Shown: positions 17,217 to 26,799 of the stretch, piece after piece
Layout: each line of letters begins with the position of its first letter
How positions within the stretch are numbered: the stretch's first letter is position 1
Source: DASQPR01 sp963727415
Lineage (GTDB): Bacteria > Actinomycetota > Actinomycetes > Mycobacteriales > Micromonosporaceae
Direction of reading: 5' to 3'
Length of the DNA stretch: 64,000 nt
Assembly: GCA_963727415.1 (NCBI GenBank)
Contig: CAVSGF010000002.1
Span: 1,178,001 to 1,242,000 of the forward strand
Program-made: the position numbers and the translations under genes
Notes under the pieces: model-generated
Databases searched by the model: none
What the model was told of the DNA's origin: nothing
The model's input: only the letters and a program-made list of their open reading frames with translations

Positions 17217-20176
17217 CGCGGCGCCTCCGCGTCCAGCGCGCTGTCCAGGACCTCGGCGAGGTGCCTGCCGACCTGACCGGTGCCACTGTGCGCGATCTGC
17301 AGGCGGCAGGAGAACCCGTCGGCCAGTACGACGGTGCCGGACCCGGCATCACGCAACGCCGGGTAGAGGACGCGCTCGGCGCAGGCGTACGAGACGTCCC
17401 GGTGCTCTGCGGACATGCCGAAGTCCCCGGCGAGCCCGCAACATCCGCTCGCCAGCACGTCGGCGTCCAGGCCGACGCGGCGCATCATCTCCATGTCGGC
17501 TTGATTGCCGAGCACGGCGTGCTGATGGCAATGTGTCTGGACGATCGCCGCGCGAGCCTGTTCGGGCACCTGCGGGGCGAACTCCGGCGCTTCGGTGTTG
17601 AGCAACTCGGCCAGCGTCTTGGTTTGTGCCTTCAGCCGCGCTGCCAGTCCGATCGGCCGCTGGTTTCCGGTGCCGTCCATCAGTCGTTGCGCATCCTCAC
17701 GCAGCACCGAGGTGCAGCTCGGCTCCAGCCCGACGATGGTGAGCCCGGCATCCAGGTACGGTGCCAGGACCTCCAGGGACCGCCCGATGACCCGCTGCGC
17801 GATCGTCAGCTGGCCGGTGGAAATCCAGGTCAGGCCGCAGCAGACGGCACGTCGGCGGCACCCGGACGCCGAACCCGGCCGCGTCCAACGCGGACCGCGC
17901 TGTGCGCGATCTCCGGGGCCAGGTGGTCGGTGAACGTGTCCGGCCACAGCACGACCGTCCGCGCGCACGCCGGGGCACACGTGTGCGCCGGTACCAGCGC
18001 GAGAAGCCCGTGGTGAACCGCGGCATCCGGCGCTGCGGGTCGACCCCGGCGAGCGCCTTGGCCAGCCGGGACACGCCCGGCGTCTGGGTCGCCGCGTTGG
18101 CCAGCCACGGCGCTCGCGAAGCCAGCCGGGCCCACAGCGGCAGCCAGCCCAGCGAGTAGTGGTGCGCGGGCGTAACCGGCCGGCATAGTGGTGCGACAGG
18201 AACTCGGCCTTGTAGGTGGCCATGTCCACCTAAACCGGGCAGTCGCTCTTACAGCCCTTGCATGCCAGGCACAGGTCGAGCGCCTCGTTGACCTCGGTGC
18301 TGCGCCAGCCGTCGGTGAGCACCTCACCACGCATCATCTCGAACAGCAACCGCATCCGGCCGCGGGTCGAGTGCTTCTCCTCGCGGGTCACCTGATAGCT
18401 GGGACACATCACGCCGCCGGAGTCGGTGTCGTGCCGGCGACACGCTCCGACACCGAAGCACCGGGTGGGTACGCCGACAACCCGCCGTCGGCCGGATAAC
18501 TGAAGTGAGTGTCCGGCCGGGCGGCCGGCCACCGCGGACCGAGGCGGAGGTCGGAGTCGAGCGGGTTGGCGTCGACCACCTTGCCCGGATTCATCTTGCC
18601 GTCCGGGTCCCAGATCGCCTTGAACTCGCGCATCGCCTGAACCAGTTCGTCACCGAACATGATCGCAGCAACTCGCCCCGGGCCTGGCCGTCGCCGTGCT
18701 CGCCGGACAACGATCCGCCGTACGAGTGGACCAGGTGCGCGGCCTTCGTGACGAACGACCGGAATGCCGCGATCCCTCCGGTCGTGGTCAGGTCGAACGG
18801 GATCACGTGTGGACACAGCCATGCCCGAAGTGGCCGTAGAGCGACGCGTCCTGATAGCCGTACTCGCCCAGCAGCTTCACAGGTCCCGCAGGTAATCGGC
18901 GAGCCGGCCGGCGGGACCGCCGAGTCCTCCCAGCCGGGCCAGGTGTCCGGAAGCCCGGGACCCGCGCGGTGGCGCCGAGCGCCGCCTCCCGTACGGAATC
19001 GATCTCCGCGACATGCGCGTCGTCGTCGTAGATCTTGTCGTAACCGTCAGTCCATCAGCGGTCCGAGCGCGTCGAGCAGGTCGTCGGCAGCGGCGCCGGC
19101 ACCGCTCGGCATCGTCGCCGGTCGAGCTTCACCATCAGCCAGGCGCCGGCGTCGGGGACTCGTGGATGGTGACGGTGTTCAGCCGTCGATCCCGCTCGTA
19201 TCCGAGGAGCTTGTGGTCGAGGCCTTCGAGGACGTACGGCGAGTGCTCGTCGGCCAGTGGTCACGTGCCGGCGGCGGCGGCGATGTCGGGGTAGCCGACC
19301 AGCAGCAGCGCCACATGGGTCGGCTCGGGCAGCAGGTCGAGTTCGGCACGGAGGATGGTCACACAGGTGGATTCCGAGCCGACGAGCGCCCGGGCAACGT
19401 TGAAGCCGTTCTCCGTCCAGCAGGTCGGGCAGGTTGTACCCGGAGATCCGGCGCGGCAGCCGCGGGTAGCCGACCGCGGATCTCGTCGGCGAAGTGGTCG
19501 CGCAGCGCGCGCAAGCGCTGATAGATCTCGGCCCGCGGCCGCCGGCCGCGAGATCGCGGCGTACTGCTCGACGCTCGTCCGGGCCGACCCAGATTCGGCG
19601 GCCGTCGTAGGTGAGCATCTCCATGCGGCGTACGTTCGCCGCGGTGGTGCCGCTCCACTGTGCGGTGGACCCGCACGAGTTGTTGCCGAGCATGCCGCCG
19701 ATGGTGCAGTGGTCGTGCGTCGCCGGCTTGGGGCCGAACACCAGGCCGCCGTGCTCGCGCGCGGCCCGGTTCAGTTCGTCGAGGACGATGCCGGCCTGGA
19801 CCACCGCGACCCGGCGATCACCGTCGACCGACTCCACCCGGTTGACGTACTTGGCCATGTCCAGCATGACGGCGGCGTTGGTGCATTGGCCGCCCAGGCT
19901 GGTACCGCCGCCCCGGGACAGGATCGGCGCGCCGAACCGGCGGCAGACCGCCACGGCCGCGACCACATCGTCGAGGTCGCGCGGGATGACGACGCCGATC
20001 GGCACCTGGCGATAGTTGGACGCGTCGGTGGCGTACAAGGCCCGGCTTCCGGTGTCGAAGCGGACCTCGCCGCGTATCGCGGCCGCCAGTTCGGCGGCCA
20101 GCGCGTCCACGTCTATGTCGTCGATGTGGACGTCGCTGCTCCGGACGGTCGGCGCAGGAAGGTCGATGGCCGTCAT
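17213..20176 (-). pseudogene. FAD-linked oxidase/Fe-S oxidoreductase (D-2-hydroxyacid dehydrogenase type), multiply frame-disrupted
   Basis: The roughly 990-codon path can be followed by homology but not read in one frame. From ATG 20176 the PCMH FAD domain is intact for about 205 residues (SRGGGTSLGGQCTNAAV, HDHCTIGGMLGNNSCG). The frame then changes repeatedly: AEIYQRLRALRDHF, ISGYNLPDLLDGE, HSPYVLEGLDHKLLGYE, YDKIYDDDAHVAEID, GYQDASLYGHFGHGC, GSLSGEHGDGQARGELL and KMNPGKVVDANPLDSD lie in different frames. The ferredoxin motif CLACKGCKSDCPV runs into an in-frame TAG at 18230-18232, followed in the same frame by VDMATYKAEFL. The C-terminal CCG domain (THCHQHAVLG, SGCCGLAGDFG) is intact from about 17830 down. 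Many breaks look like single-base deletions. The family oxidises D-lactate, glycolate or D-2-hydroxyglutarate at the membrane. True decay or locally poor sequence cannot be separated here. Confidence 0.88.
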
Positions 20177-20177
20177 G

Positions 20178-21944
20178 TCAGCCCTTCAGTTGCTGGATCC
20201 GGTCTTTGAACAGGGTGGTCGTGATCGCGGCCCGGCGCGGCTGGCCCTTGAGGAACGCCTCGGCGAACTTCGTCGCCTGCTCGTGGGTGACCTTGCCGGG
20301 CATCGGGGGCTCGTTCGGGTCGACCGCGACATCGACGATCGCCGGCCCGTCGTGGGCCAGCGCCTCGGTGAGCGCGCCGCGCAAGTCACCGGCCTTGTCG
20401 ACCCGGATTCCCAGACCGCCGCACGCGGTCGCCCAGGCCGCGTAGTCGGGCTGCGGCTCGGTGAATCGCACGCCATGCTCGGGGTAGCCCAGCACCATCT
20501 GCTCCCAGAGGATCTGGCCGAGCGCGGAGTTGTTGTTGATCACTGCCTTGACCGGTAGCCGGTACCGGCACGCGGTGTTGAACTCGGCCATCAACATGGC
20601 GAATCCGCCGTCGCCGATGTACGCGATGACCTGCCGGCCCGGCGCCCCATGCGCGATGCCGATCGCGTACGGCAAGCCGGGCGCCATGGTCGCGAGGTTG
20701 CCGGACAGGTAGAACTCGCGGTCACCGCGAATCGTCCAGTGGCGGGCAGCCCAGGTCGCGATGGTTCCGGAGTCGCACGTCATGATGGCGTCGTCGGCGG
20801 CCAGGTCGTCGAGCAGACCGGCCAGATACTGCGGCGCGATCGGGTCGCGTTCGGGCGTTTCGAGCGCGTCCATGCGCGAGCGCCAGCCGTCCATCTCCTC
20901 GCGGTACTTGTCCAGGTGCGAGCGGTCCGGATTGACCGTCAGCTTGGGCAGCAGCGCGTCCAGTGTGGTGCCCACGTCCCCGATCAGCGGTATGTCGGTG
21001 GGCAGCCGGTTGCCGACCCGGGTCGGGTCGATCTCGACCTGGACGACCTTGACCTTCCCGGGTTCGGGCAGATGCTTGGTGTACGGGAAGTTGGTGCCGA
21101 GCATGACCAGGGTGTCGACATCGTCGACCAGGTCGGCGCTCGGAGCCGTGCCGAGCAGCCCGATGCCCCCGGTTGTATACGGAGAATCGTCCGGCAGCAC
21201 CATCTTGCCGGACAGCGTCTTGATCACCGGCGCGCCGAGCGTCTCGGCCAGTTGCTCGATCCGGTCGCCGCATCCGCGCGCTCCGATGCCGGCGAGGATC
21301 GCCGCCTTGCCGGCCCCGTTCAGTACCTCGGCCGCGGCGTCCAGATCGCGCTCGCTCGGACGGACCCGCGGCTGCCAGAGGATCGGCGCGGTAGTCGGTG
21401 CGTGCGCCGGGGCGACCATCGGCCAGGGGTTGTCTCCAGCGTCGGCGACCTGGATGTCGTTGGGCAGCGTCAGGTGCGCGACGCCGCGGCGGGAGTACGC
21501 GGTCCGCACAGCGATGTCGACAAGAGCCGGCATTTGTGCCGGGTTCGTGATCATCTGGTTGTACTCGGCCACGTCGGCGAACAGTTGCTCCACGTGGACT
21601 TCCTGCTGGTAACCGGTGCCGAGCACGCTGGTTTCCTGCATGCCGGTGATGGCCAGAACCGGCGCGTGGTCGAGCTTCGCGTCGTACAGGCCGTTGAGAA
21701 GGTGAATCGCCCCCGGTCCGGAGGTGGCCAGGCAGACACCGATCGTGCCGGTCTGTTTCGCGTGGGCGGTCGCCATGAAGGCGGCCGCCTCCTCGTGGTG
21801 TACCAGGACAAATTTGATCTTGTCGGACTGGCGCCGGAGCCCTTCCATGATTCCGTTGATTCCGTCGCCCGGGATGCCGAAGACAGTGTCGACGCCCCAA
21901 TCGGCCAGCCGGGCGATCATGGCTTCTGCAGTAATTTGACCCAT
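20178..21944 (-). CDS. poxB: Thiamine-diphosphate enzyme, pyruvate oxidase/PoxB-like
   Basis: This 588-residue ThDP enzyme has the N-terminal pyrimidine domain with catalytic Glu in VLVHHEEAAAFMA, a central FAD-type domain, and the C-terminal ThDP motif GDGGFAMLMAEFNTACR ending in NNN. It most resembles the PoxB pyruvate:quinone dehydrogenase group, which makes acetate and CO2 at the membrane. Acetolactate-synthase-like functions cannot be excluded. ATG 21944 (MGQITAEAMI) begins the conserved domain; the 33-residue upstream extension is not family-like. The FAD/Fe-S gene starts one base after the stop, so this is the first gene of the operon running down to 16125. Confidence 0.85.
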   Translation of the reverse strand: MGQITAEAMIARLADWGVDTVFGIPGDGINGIMEGLRRQSDKIKFVLVHHEEAAAFMATAHAKQTGTIGVCLATSGPGAIHLLNGLYDAKLDHAPVLAITGMQETSVLGTGYQQEVHVEQLFADVAEYNQMITNPAQMPALVDIAVRTAYSRRGVAHLTLPNDIQVADAGDNPWPMVAPAHAPTTAPILWQPRVRPSERDLDAAAEVLNGAGKAAILAGIGARGCGDRIEQLAETLGAPVIKTLSGKMVLPDDSPYTTGGIGLLGTAPSADLVDDVDTLVMLGTNFPYTKHLPEPGKVKVVQVEIDPTRVGNRLPTDIPLIGDVGTTLDALLPKLTVNPDRSHLDKYREEMDGWRSRMDALETPERDPIAPQYLAGLLDDLAADDAIMTCDSGTIATWAARHWTIRGDREFYLSGNLATMAPGLPYAIGIAHGAPGRQVIAYIGDGGFAMLMAEFNTACRYRLPVKAVINNNSALGQILWEQMVLGYPEHGVRFTEPQPDYAAWATACGGLGIRVDKAGDLRGALTEALAHDGPAIVDVAVDPNEPPMPGKVTHEQATKFAEAFLKGQPRRAAITTTLFKDRIQQLKG

Positions 21945-22126
21945 TGGCTGGTCATACCCGGGTGTGACCGCTTCATGCCCGATTCCGGTACAGGGATATG
22001 GCTGGGGGACTCGTTCCGTGATCCAGTGCGGCACCGAGTGCAAGATCCAGTGCAGCTGACGTCGCTATGACGCCTCCAGTGCTCAAGATCGTGCACTTGA
22101 TCATGGCGGGAGCGGCCGCCTGCGCC
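21945..22126. other. Gap between the SDR gene and poxB
   Basis: A 182-base region upstream of the poxB operon. It contains the near-palindrome TGCACTTGATCATGG at 22090 onwards and AT-richer DNA around 21930-21960. The poxB promoter probably lies here, but I cannot place its elements. Confidence 0.35.
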
Positions 22127-23140
22127 TTAACGTCGTCTGAGAGCGCGGGGAATCGCGACCGCGGTGGCGGCGAGCAGGCCGCCGGCGGCAGCGGCCATAC
22201 CGTGATGGCGGGACGCCCAGTCCTGCAGACTGCGCCGGTGCGATCGGTCGTCGAACTCGCCGTGCGCGCCGTGGTCGCAACCGTCACGATCGTCCAGCGG
22301 TTCCCACAGGTTGCCCGGCTGGCGGGGGTCGTGAGGCTGCGTCGTGAGCTGCGACTTGTATCCGGTCCGGGCCAGGTACCGATCGAGGACGCCGGGGGCC
22401 ACCGCGTTGGCCATCAGGGTTGCGACGGTGGATCCGCCGACCCAGTACTCGCGCCGGTTCGGGTGGTCGGCCGCGTACGCGATCGCGCGCGCCGCCACCT
22501 CCGGCGCGAAGATCGGTGGCACCGGTTGTGCGTGCTTGCGCATCCGGGACCGTACCCAGGAGAACTGTGGAGTGTTGACCGCGGGCAGTTGCACCATCGT
22601 GGTGCGCACCGCCGAGTCGTTGGCGAGCAGTTCGCACCGCAGCGCCTCGTTGAAGCCCTGGATCGCGTGCTTCGCACCGCAATAGGCGCTCTGCAGCGGA
22701 ATGCCACGGTAGGCCAGCGCGGAACCGACCTGCACGATGGTCCCGTGGTCACGCGGCCGCATCCGGTCCAGCGCGACCTTGGTGCCGTACACGTAGCCCA
22801 GGTAGCTCACCTCGGTGACCCGCCGGAACTCGTCCGGTTCGATATCGACGAACTGGGCGAACACCGAGGTGAACGCAACGTTGATCCAGGTGTCGATCGG
22901 TCCGAGTTCGCGTTCGGTGGTGTCGGCCGCGCCGGCGAGCGCGGCGTAGTCGCCGACGTCCACCCGCAGCGGCAGCGGCGTCCCACCGGCGCGGGCCACG
23001 TCGTCGGCCGCGCCGTCCAGGCCGGCCTTCCCGCGCGCCAGCAGGGCGACCCGATCACCCCTGCGCCCGAACTCGCGAGCGACCGCCCGGCCGACGCCTC
23101 CGCTGGCTCCGGTGATCACGACGACGCGTCGATCCGTCAC
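22127..23140 (-). CDS. Short-chain dehydrogenase/reductase with C-terminal membrane tail
   Basis: This is a 337-residue SDR. The cofactor motif is TGASGGVG near residue 10, the structural motif is WINVAF, and the catalytic triad is Ser in QVGSALAYRG with Tyr/Lys in YCGAK. GTG 23140 is favoured by GGGAGG five bases upstream. The C-terminal third (about 260-337) goes beyond the classic 250-residue fold: a charged segment (LWEPLDDRDGCDHGAHGEF) and a final hydrophobic helix (MAAAAGGLLAATAVAIP) that may anchor it to the membrane. The substrate is unknown. Confidence 0.88.
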   Translation of the reverse strand: MTDRRVVVITGASGGVGRAVAREFGRRGDRVALLARGKAGLDGAADDVARAGGTPLPLRVDVGDYAALAGAADTTERELGPIDTWINVAFTSVFAQFVDIEPDEFRRVTEVSYLGYVYGTKVALDRMRPRDHGTIVQVGSALAYRGIPLQSAYCGAKHAIQGFNEALRCELLANDSAVRTTMVQLPAVNTPQFSWVRSRMRKHAQPVPPIFAPEVAARAIAYAADHPNRREYWVGGSTVATLMANAVAPGVLDRYLARTGYKSQLTTQPHDPRQPGNLWEPLDDRDGCDHGAHGEFDDRSHRRSLQDWASRHHGMAAAAGGLLAATAVAIPRALRRR

Positions 23141-23270
23141 GGCTGCCTCCCTTGGTCCGCGCAATCCGTCGAAGCGGGCAGGTTGACCTGTGGCTGCTCT
23201 GCCCGTCGAGATGAGCGTTCCCGCTCCGGCGGTGGCACAAACCGGACGCGCCCGGCCGGTACGGCGGCCG

Positions 23271-23714
23271 TCAGGACTTGGGCAGGGTGACCACGGTGAC
23301 GAAGAATTCGTCGATCTGCCGCACCACTTCGACGAACCGGTTGAAGTTCACCGGCTTGGTGACGTAAGCGTTGGCATGCAGCTTGTAGCTGCGCAGTACG
23401 TCCTGCTCAGCCGACGACGTGGTGAGCACGACCACCGGAATGTCGCAGAGATCAGGGTCCGACTTGATCTCCGCGAGCACCTCACGGCCGTCCTTCTTCG
23501 GCAGGTTCAGGTCCAGCAGGATCAGCCCGGGCCGCGGCTTGCCGGCGTACTCGCCCTCCCGCCGCAGGAACCGGATCGCCTCGACGCCGTCCTGTACCAC
23601 GTGCAGGCTGTTGCTCAGCTTGTGATGCTCGAACGCCTCCCGCGTCATCAGAACGTCGCCGGGATCGTCCTCGACCAGCAGCACGTCGATAACGTTGAGC
23701 AACGACTCGGTCAT
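23271..23714 (-). CDS. Rcp1-like stand-alone response regulator
   Basis: This 147-residue receiver domain has acidic residues in VEDDPGD (15-20), phosphoacceptor D68 (LLDLNLP), Thr/Ser in VLTTSS, and Lys in VTKPVN. It has no output domain. Such Rcp1-type receivers usually take phosphate from the kinase encoded next door and pass it on or act by protein contact. The start overlaps the kinase stop (ATGA). It is third in the phosphatase-kinase-receiver operon. Confidence 0.93.
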   Translation of the reverse strand: MTESLLNVIDVLLVEDDPGDVLMTREAFEHHKLSNSLHVVQDGVEAIRFLRREGEYAGKPRPGLILLDLNLPKKDGREVLAEIKSDPDLCDIPVVVLTTSSAEQDVLRSYKLHANAYVTKPVNFNRFVEVVRQIDEFFVTVVTLPKS

Positions 23715-25321
23715 GATGGTCTCCCGGTGGTGATCTCTTCCCGCTGGGCGATGGCCAGGCGGATGTCGTCCGCGGTACGTCGGGGCAGGGTGAACCGGAA
23801 CCGGCTGCCGGGGGCGGAACCGGCGCGATCCAGCCAGATCTGTCCGCCGTGGAATTCGATGATCTTACGACACATCGCCAGGCCGATGCCGGTGCCGGGA
23901 TATGCGGACTTGGGATGCAGGCGCTGGAAGATGACGAAGATGCGATCGGCATAGTCCGGTTCGATGCCGATGCCGTTGTCCTCGCAGGTGAGCTCCCAGA
24001 AGTCACCGCGTTCCCGCACGCCGAATTCGATCCGAGGCCGATGGTCCGGCCGGCGGAACTTGATGGCGTTGGCGATCAGGTTCTGGAAGACCAGGGTGAG
24101 CAGCCCGGCGTCACCGTTGACCACCGGCAGCCGATCCGCCGTCACGGTCGCGCCGGTCTCATCGATCGACGAGGCCAGGTTTCCGGTCGCCGTCGCGAAG
24201 ATCGCGTTCAGGTCGACCGGTACGCGTTCGTCGTTCGCCCGGCCGACGCGCGAGAACGCGAGCAAATCGTTGATCAGCGCCTGCATGCGCATGGCGCCGT
24301 CGACAGCGAAGCCGATGTATTGCCGGCCCCGGTCATCGAGCGAGTCGCCATAGCGGGCTTCCAGCAGTTCGCAGAAGCTCGCCACCTTGCGCAGCGGTTC
24401 CTGGAGGTCGTGCGAGGCCACGTAGGCGAACTGCTCGAGTTCCTGATTCGACCGGCGCAACTCGGTGGCCTGAGCGGCGAGCGCGGTATGCATATCGCGT
24501 ACCGCGGCCAGTTCGGCCAGGATGCGCTCCCGCATCGACTCGACGTCGGCGGCGAGGTCGCGTACCTCTTGCGGGCCGGCCGTGCTGAGGTCGTGGGTGA
24601 AGTCACCGGACGCGACCGCCCGGACGTCGGTGCCGATCCGGCCCAAGGGGCGAATGATCCCCCGGATCAGGCCCGTGATCAGGACGATCGTTCCGATCAG
24701 CAGGACCAGCCCGATGCCGATGCCGGTAAGGGTGAGGATCGTGGCGTACCGGTCCAGCGCCTGCCGGGCCGTCACCTGCTGGGCCTGTAACTCGGCATCC
24801 AGCGGGTCCAGGCGCACGCGCATGGCGTCGAACAGCGCCTTGCCCCGCTGGACCTCGGCCTGGGACTGAGCCATGCCGGAGGTCTCCACCGCCGCGATGG
24901 TCGGTTCGGCGTATTCGGCGTGCCATCGATCCGAGGCCGCCTGCACGGCGGTGAGATCGGCCGAAACGGTCGGGAAGCGATCGCCGAGCGACGTCTTGAG
25001 GTCCGCGACCGCCGCGGCCTCGTCGGCCTTCCCGTCGGTGTACGGGGTCAGGAAGTCCCGCTGCGCCGACAGCGCGTACCCGCGTATGCCCGTCTCCTGG
25101 TTCACCAGCGCGTTGTTGAGTCGCAGGCTGGATCGGATCGCCGGATCGAGCCGGTCGACGACGTTCGCCCGCGCCTGTCGCAGTTGCCAGATGGCGAAGC
25201 CGCCGCCGCCGATCGAAGCGAGCGTCAGCAGTGCCGCGAAGATCGCCATCAGCATCGCCCATCGACGCAGCGACCAGCGTCTGGCCGTAGCGGGCACCAC
25301 GGTGGCCTCCGTTCCGGTCAT
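23711..25321 (-). CDS. CHASE3-HAMP sensor histidine kinase (phytochrome-like kinase core)
   Basis: This 536-residue kinase has a membrane helix near 18-40, an extracytoplasmic CHASE3 domain (about 45-190, with NQETGIRGYALSAQRDFL), a second membrane helix (ILTLTGIGIGLVLLIGTIVL), HAMP, and a coiled coil. The HisKA motif is FAYVASHDLQEPLRKV with the phospho-His. The HATPase has ENGIGIEPDYADRIFVIFQRLH-type N and G boxes. The SHDLQEPL form is typical of kinases paired with Rcp1-like receivers. Both ends overlap their neighbours by 4 bases. The signal is unknown. Confidence 0.93.
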   Translation of the reverse strand: MTGTEATVVPATARRWSLRRWAMLMAIFAALLTLASIGGGGFAIWQLRQARANVVDRLDPAIRSSLRLNNALVNQETGIRGYALSAQRDFLTPYTDGKADEAAAVADLKTSLGDRFPTVSADLTAVQAASDRWHAEYAEPTIAAVETSGMAQSQAEVQRGKALFDAMRVRLDPLDAELQAQQVTARQALDRYATILTLTGIGIGLVLLIGTIVLITGLIRGIIRPLGRIGTDVRAVASGDFTHDLSTAGPQEVRDLAADVESMRERILAELAAVRDMHTALAAQATELRRSNQELEQFAYVASHDLQEPLRKVASFCELLEARYGDSLDDRGRQYIGFAVDGAMRMQALINDLLAFSRVGRANDERVPVDLNAIFATATGNLASSIDETGATVTADRLPVVNGDAGLLTLVFQNLIANAIKFRRPDHRPRIEFGVRERGDFWELTCEDNGIGIEPDYADRIFVIFQRLHPKSAYPGTGIGLAMCRKIIEFHGGQIWLDRAGSAPGSRFRFTLPRRTADDIRLAIAQREEITTGRPS

Positions 25322-26511
25322 CGGCGGGACCTGTTGACCCGGCTCACCACCAGCATCGCCACATCATCGCTGAGCGGCCCTCCGTTGAGCGTGGTTGCCT
25401 CGCTTATGGTCCGGTCCAGCAGGGCATCGCCGCTGACGTTGTTCTGGTTCAGCAACCGGAGCAGGCCGTCGACGCCCAGCCGGCCGGCGCCAACGCGAGC
25501 GTCGGTGACGCCATCGGTGGTCAGCAGGATCTGGTCCGATCCCGACACGTCGATTTCGGTACCGGACCAGGTGACTCCGTCGATCAGGCCGAGCGATGGC
25601 CCCTGATCTATCGGCGGCGCCGACCAGACCGTCGACTTGGCCATGAGCGGTGCCGGGTGACCGGCGTTGAAGACCGTGGCGGCCGACCAGTCGGGGGTGA
25701 TCGAGACGCCGCACACGGTGGCGAAGGTGGTTTCGTCTGGCCGCTCGTGCCGCAGCAGCCGATCCATCATCGCGATCGCCTCGGCGGGCTGCTGTCCGGC
25801 CAGCATCAGCGTGCGCCAGGCAATACGCAGCGCCACGCCGAGCGCGGCCTGGTCCGGTCCGTGGCCGGCGATGTCACCGATCAGGACGTGCACGGTCCGA
25901 TCGCGGCTTTGAACCAGGTCGCAGAAGTCGCCGCCCAGCAGCATCCGGCCGCCTCCCGGTTGGTACCTGCTGGTGATGTCCAGGTCAGCGTCCCAGAGCA
26001 GCGGCGAGGGGAGCAGACCGCGCTCCAGCCGGGCGTTCTCGTCGGCGTAGATCTGTGTCTGCAGCAGCTCAGCGGAGACGTCCTCGAAGTCGCGGCGCTG
26101 GATCGCGTATCGCACGGTGCGCTCGATGCCGCGCGCGTTCACCTGGCCTTTGATGAGGTAGTCCTGGGCGCCGGCGGCGAGCGCCGCGGTGGCCAGGGAC
26201 TCGTCGTCATGTCCGGTCAGTACGATCACCGGAGTGCGGCCGGCCCGCCTGCGGAGCGCCCGCACGCCGTGCAGGCCGATGGCGTCCGGAAGGCCGAGAT
26301 CGAGCAGAACGCAGTCGACGTCGTGCAAGCAGCCGAGTGCCTCGGCGAGCGTGCCGGCCCGGCGGACCATGATCGTGCCGGAACCGGCGAGCAGCTCATT
26401 GACGAGCAGTGCGTCGCCGTCGTCGTCTTCGACCAGAAGCACCGACAGCCGCCGGGCACCGGTGGTAACCACCGGATTCATTGAGGACACCGCGGCGTCC
26501 ACCTCATCCAT
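25318..26511 (-). CDS. Receiver-PP2C (SpoIIE/RsbU-type) phosphatase
   Basis: This 397-residue fusion starts at ATG 26511. An N-terminal receiver (about 22-140; DDDGD near 29-33, phosphoacceptor D71 in VLLDLGLPD) joins a SpoIIE phosphatase with metal-binding Asp residues in LLGGDFCDLV, LIGDIAGHG and LLTTDGVTDAR. Such proteins dephosphorylate anti-sigma-factor antagonists when their receiver is phosphorylated, switching on stress sigma factors. It is first in the operon and overlaps the kinase gene by 4 bases. No anti-sigma/antagonist pair lies in the window, so its target is elsewhere. Confidence 0.92.
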   Translation of the reverse strand: MDEVDAAVSSMNPVVTTGARRLSVLLVEDDDGDALLVNELLAGSGTIMVRRAGTLAEALGCLHDVDCVLLDLGLPDAIGLHGVRALRRRAGRTPVIVLTGHDDESLATAALAAGAQDYLIKGQVNARGIERTVRYAIQRRDFEDVSAELLQTQIYADENARLERGLLPSPLLWDADLDITSRYQPGGGRMLLGGDFCDLVQSRDRTVHVLIGDIAGHGPDQAALGVALRIAWRTLMLAGQQPAEAIAMMDRLLRHERPDETTFATVCGVSITPDWSAATVFNAGHPAPLMAKSTVWSAPPIDQGPSLGLIDGVTWSGTEIDVSGSDQILLTTDGVTDARVGAGRLGVDGLLRLLNQNNVSGDALLDRTISEATTLNGGPLSDDVAMLVVSRVNRSRR

Positions 26512-26799
26512 GACTGCTCCCGTGGCTCGGTTCGGCCGAGCGTCGGCGGGTGTCTCGCGCGAAACGCCAGCGGGCGGGCGCCGATTTCGATCATGCGATT
26601 GGTTCAAGACTAGAGCATTCGCGGCACCAGAAAGGCGCGGCCTCGACCGCCGCCGTGTCTTTGTCAGGGGCGCCGGCCGGTGCGGGTGTACCGGCGTGGG
26701 CGGCGCGAGTACGGTTTCGGGGAACCGCTGCCGGGCGGCGCGGCGCCCCGGCCCCGGCCGGTCGGTGTGACCTAGGTGCCCGCGGGGGAGGGGAGGATC
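26512..26799. other. Divergent intergenic region between the phosphatase and udgX
   Basis: These 288 bases separate divergent genes and should hold promoters for both. No coding frame is supported. A purine-rich GGGGGAGGGGAGG run (26784-26796) immediately before the udgX GTG is a strong Shine-Dalgarno. Confidence 0.4.

Noticed and set aside
16074..17276. Plus-strand frame of 400 codons
   Set aside because: Antisense to the enolase-superfamily gene, which has all catalytic motifs.
20649..22070. Plus-strand frame of 473 codons
   Set aside because: Antisense shadow of the PoxB-like gene.
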